This document shows positions 61,819 through 64,000 of a stretch of DNA of 64,000 nt, in pieces. The stretch lies in the NCBI RefSeq assembly GCF_001434835.1, contig NZ_AZDV01000023.1, positions 4,982 to 68,981 on the forward strand, in the 5' to 3' direction. The stretch is from Levilactobacillus acidifarinae DSM 19394 = JCM 15949. GTDB taxonomy: Bacteria; Bacillota; Bacilli; Lactobacillales; Lactobacillaceae. The number at the start of each line of letters is the position of its first letter. Position 1 is the stretch's first letter. The notes under the pieces were generated by a model, which was not told where the DNA came from, ran no database searches, and worked only from the letters and a program-made list of their open reading frames with translations. Both the position numbers and the translations under genes were made by a program.

Positions 61819-61847
61819 TTGACCGCCCGGGGTTTGGCTGGTAAATT
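61819..61847 (+). promoter_or_regulatory. guaB promoter
   Basis: TTGACC (61819-61824), 17 bp, TAAATT (61842-61847) with extended TGG. About 60 nt of leader precede the ATG. Confidence 0.75.
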
Positions 61848-61891
61848 AGAAAACAATATCTCCCAGGATTCCTAACCGAGCCTGAGACTAA

Positions 61892-63055
<1,164 letters not shown>

Positions 63056-63067
63056 ATAAATGTAACG

Positions 63068-63114
63068 AAACGCACCGACTCCTAGGGTTTTTAGCCAGGG
63101 GTGGTGCGTTTTTT
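63068..63114 (+). terminator. guaB terminator
   Basis: AAACGCACC / GGTGCGTTTTTT stem. Confidence 0.85.
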
Positions 63115-63138
63115 ATGGACAGGTAAAAATAGCGTATT

Positions 63139-63175
63139 AAAAACCCCCGGCAGGCATTCGGTCCTGGCGGGGGTT
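63139..63175 (-). terminator. Terminator of the matrixin gene
   Basis: AACCCCCG.CAGG / CCTG.CGGGGGTT stem; the T-run is on the minus strand. Confidence 0.85.
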
Positions 63176-63207
63176 GATATTCGGGATTTTAGAAAGTGGG
63201 ATGAAGT

Positions 63208-63777
63208 TTAGTTGTTGTAAGCTTGTTGTAAAGCGACCTTGTCTTGTTGGTCGATTGAAGCGTACCGTTCGCTGGCGTACATTACACTAGCTTCGGACTT
63301 GGAGTGGCTTAAGCCTAAGGCATGGCCGATTTCGTGGGTGGCTACGTTAGTCCGTTGCGTCTTAGTGTAGTTGTACTTAGTCAATAATTTTTTGTTTAAC
63401 GTCGAGGTGGCGGAAACGATTTGGTTATCATCGCCACCCTTTTGGTAGTAAGAGTAGTTGGTGTAACCGGCGAGGTCGTCGCCCTTGGTCTTTAAAGAGT
63501 TAGAAGACGTCAACGTGATGTCGGCTTTGGCACCGCTCTTGGCGGGAACTAATTCAACAACGCCAACCTTGTTCCAGGACTTAACGGCGTTCTTCCAAAC
63601 ACCCTTGTAGTAGTTAGACGAAACATCGGTTTTGTAGGTAATCGTCGTGGTCTTCCAAGCGCCCCAGGTTGGGGTTTTAGCATTTTCAGCGGCGTTAACG
63701 GACCCACCTAACGTGGTGAAGGCTAAGGCACAGGTTGCAGAGACGATGGCGATTTGTTTGATGATTTTGGCGAACAT
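63208..63777 (-). CDS. Secreted matrixin-type zinc metalloprotease
   Basis: 189 aa. Signal peptide ends SVNAA (about residue 30). Zinc motif HEIGHALGLSH followed by the Met-turn SVMYAS: an M10A/metzincin protease. No propeptide cysteine switch is visible. Codon bias is strong, suggesting high expression. It is released into the medium or wall and could trim surface proteins such as the S-layer, though that is a guess. Confidence 0.92.
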   Translation of the reverse strand: MFAKIIKQIAIVSATCALAFTTLGGSVNAAENAKTPTWGAWKTTTITYKTDVSSNYYKGVWKNAVKSWNKVGVVELVPAKSGAKADITLTSSNSLKTKGDDLAGYTNYSYYQKGGDDNQIVSATSTLNKKLLTKYNYTKTQRTNVATHEIGHALGLSHSKSEASVMYASERYASIDQQDKVALQQAYNN

Positions 63778-63854
63778 GATTTTTAACCCACTTTCTAAAA
63801 TTCCGAATGTTTTGAATTTCTAAATTGCTCTTCCCTTTGAACAATGTTAGTATG

Positions 63855-63910
63855 CCTTGAAACCGCTTTGAATTGTTCGCACAACTTGGCGAGTGTGGAT
63901 AGTTTCAAGG
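63855..63910. promoter_or_regulatory. Inverted repeat in the matrixin promoter region
   Basis: CCTTGAAAC (63855-63863) and GTTTCAAGG (63902-63910), perfect 9-bp arms 38 bp apart. Read on the minus strand it lies upstream of a CATACT -10. Candidate regulator site. Confidence 0.45.
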
Positions 63911-64000
63911 GGACATTTTTTACGAAGTGGGTATAAACCATTATTTTATGGGGTAAAGTAATCCTAAAATGGTTACACATAAGGGATTGTGGCCAAACTT

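Overview
The window looks like a chromosomal segment of a lactic acid bacterium of the Levilactobacillus (Lactobacillus brevis) group. The clearest reason is three tandem genes whose N-termini closely match the SlpA-type S-layer proteins of that group. CcpA-type cre boxes, a thiMDE salvage operon behind a TPP riboswitch, a CBS-less IMP dehydrogenase, TTG/GTG starts with GGGGGAG-type ribosome binding sites and many lactobacillar secreted proteins fit this. The block rsmG-noc-soj-spo0J-DUF951-ychF is normally close to oriC, so the window is probably origin-proximal. I see no tRNA, rRNA, CRISPR array or prophage.

Layout. 1-1917 (minus): start of an LRR surface protein with a Pro-Gln-Pro-Glu-Pro-Lys tail that runs off the window. 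2.0-2.3 kb: candidate small RNA on the minus strand with several CU-rich loops. 2.4-7.5 kb: hydrolases, a tyrosine phosphatase, a HigBA-type toxin-antitoxin pair with a 32-bp palindromic operator, and a YczE/YitT-type membrane protein. 7.6 and 14.9 kb: two inverted copies of a 165-bp structured repeat whose hairpins show compensatory changes. 8-20.5 kb: DNA glycosylase, glpK, orphan Phd-like protein, DUF368 transporter, RlmD-type methyltransferase, SDR, TPP riboswitch-thiM-thiD-thiE and a MacB-like ABC transporter. 21-27.7 kb: secreted amidase, secreted propeller-like protein, a sigma factor with DUF1659 and DUF2922 partners, and a LysR regulator.

28-35.4 kb is the S-layer region: slp1, a decayed ISL3-family element with terminal repeats and an 8-bp target duplication, slp2, slp3, then an LPQTG/MucBP-like protein. 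35.4-40.3 kb holds regulators and small conserved proteins. 40.3-41.2 kb is non-coding: a roughly 115-nt candidate sRNA, then a roughly 610-nt transcription unit with a strong promoter and a perfect terminator but no plausible ORF, a candidate large structured RNA. 41.5-46.4 kb is a nucleoside/nucleobase uptake and breakdown cluster (DeoB-like pseudoenzyme, NupC, NCS2 permease with a three-way-junction leader, nucleoside hydrolase). 46.5-47.9 kb: nitroreductase and TetR regulator under a perfect operator.

49.3-54.7 kb is the chromosome segregation block. 54.9-58.1 kb is a tandem array of five related small proteins (four secreted, one without a signal peptide), most with their own promoter, followed by two large GT-C-like membrane proteins, guaB and a secreted matrixin-type protease. 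The most interesting items are the large non-coding unit at 40.6 kb, the two candidate sRNAs with complementarity to S-layer ribosome binding sites, the covarying 165-bp repeat, and the small secreted protein array. All RNA calls are read by eye from sequence and have not been folded or searched.
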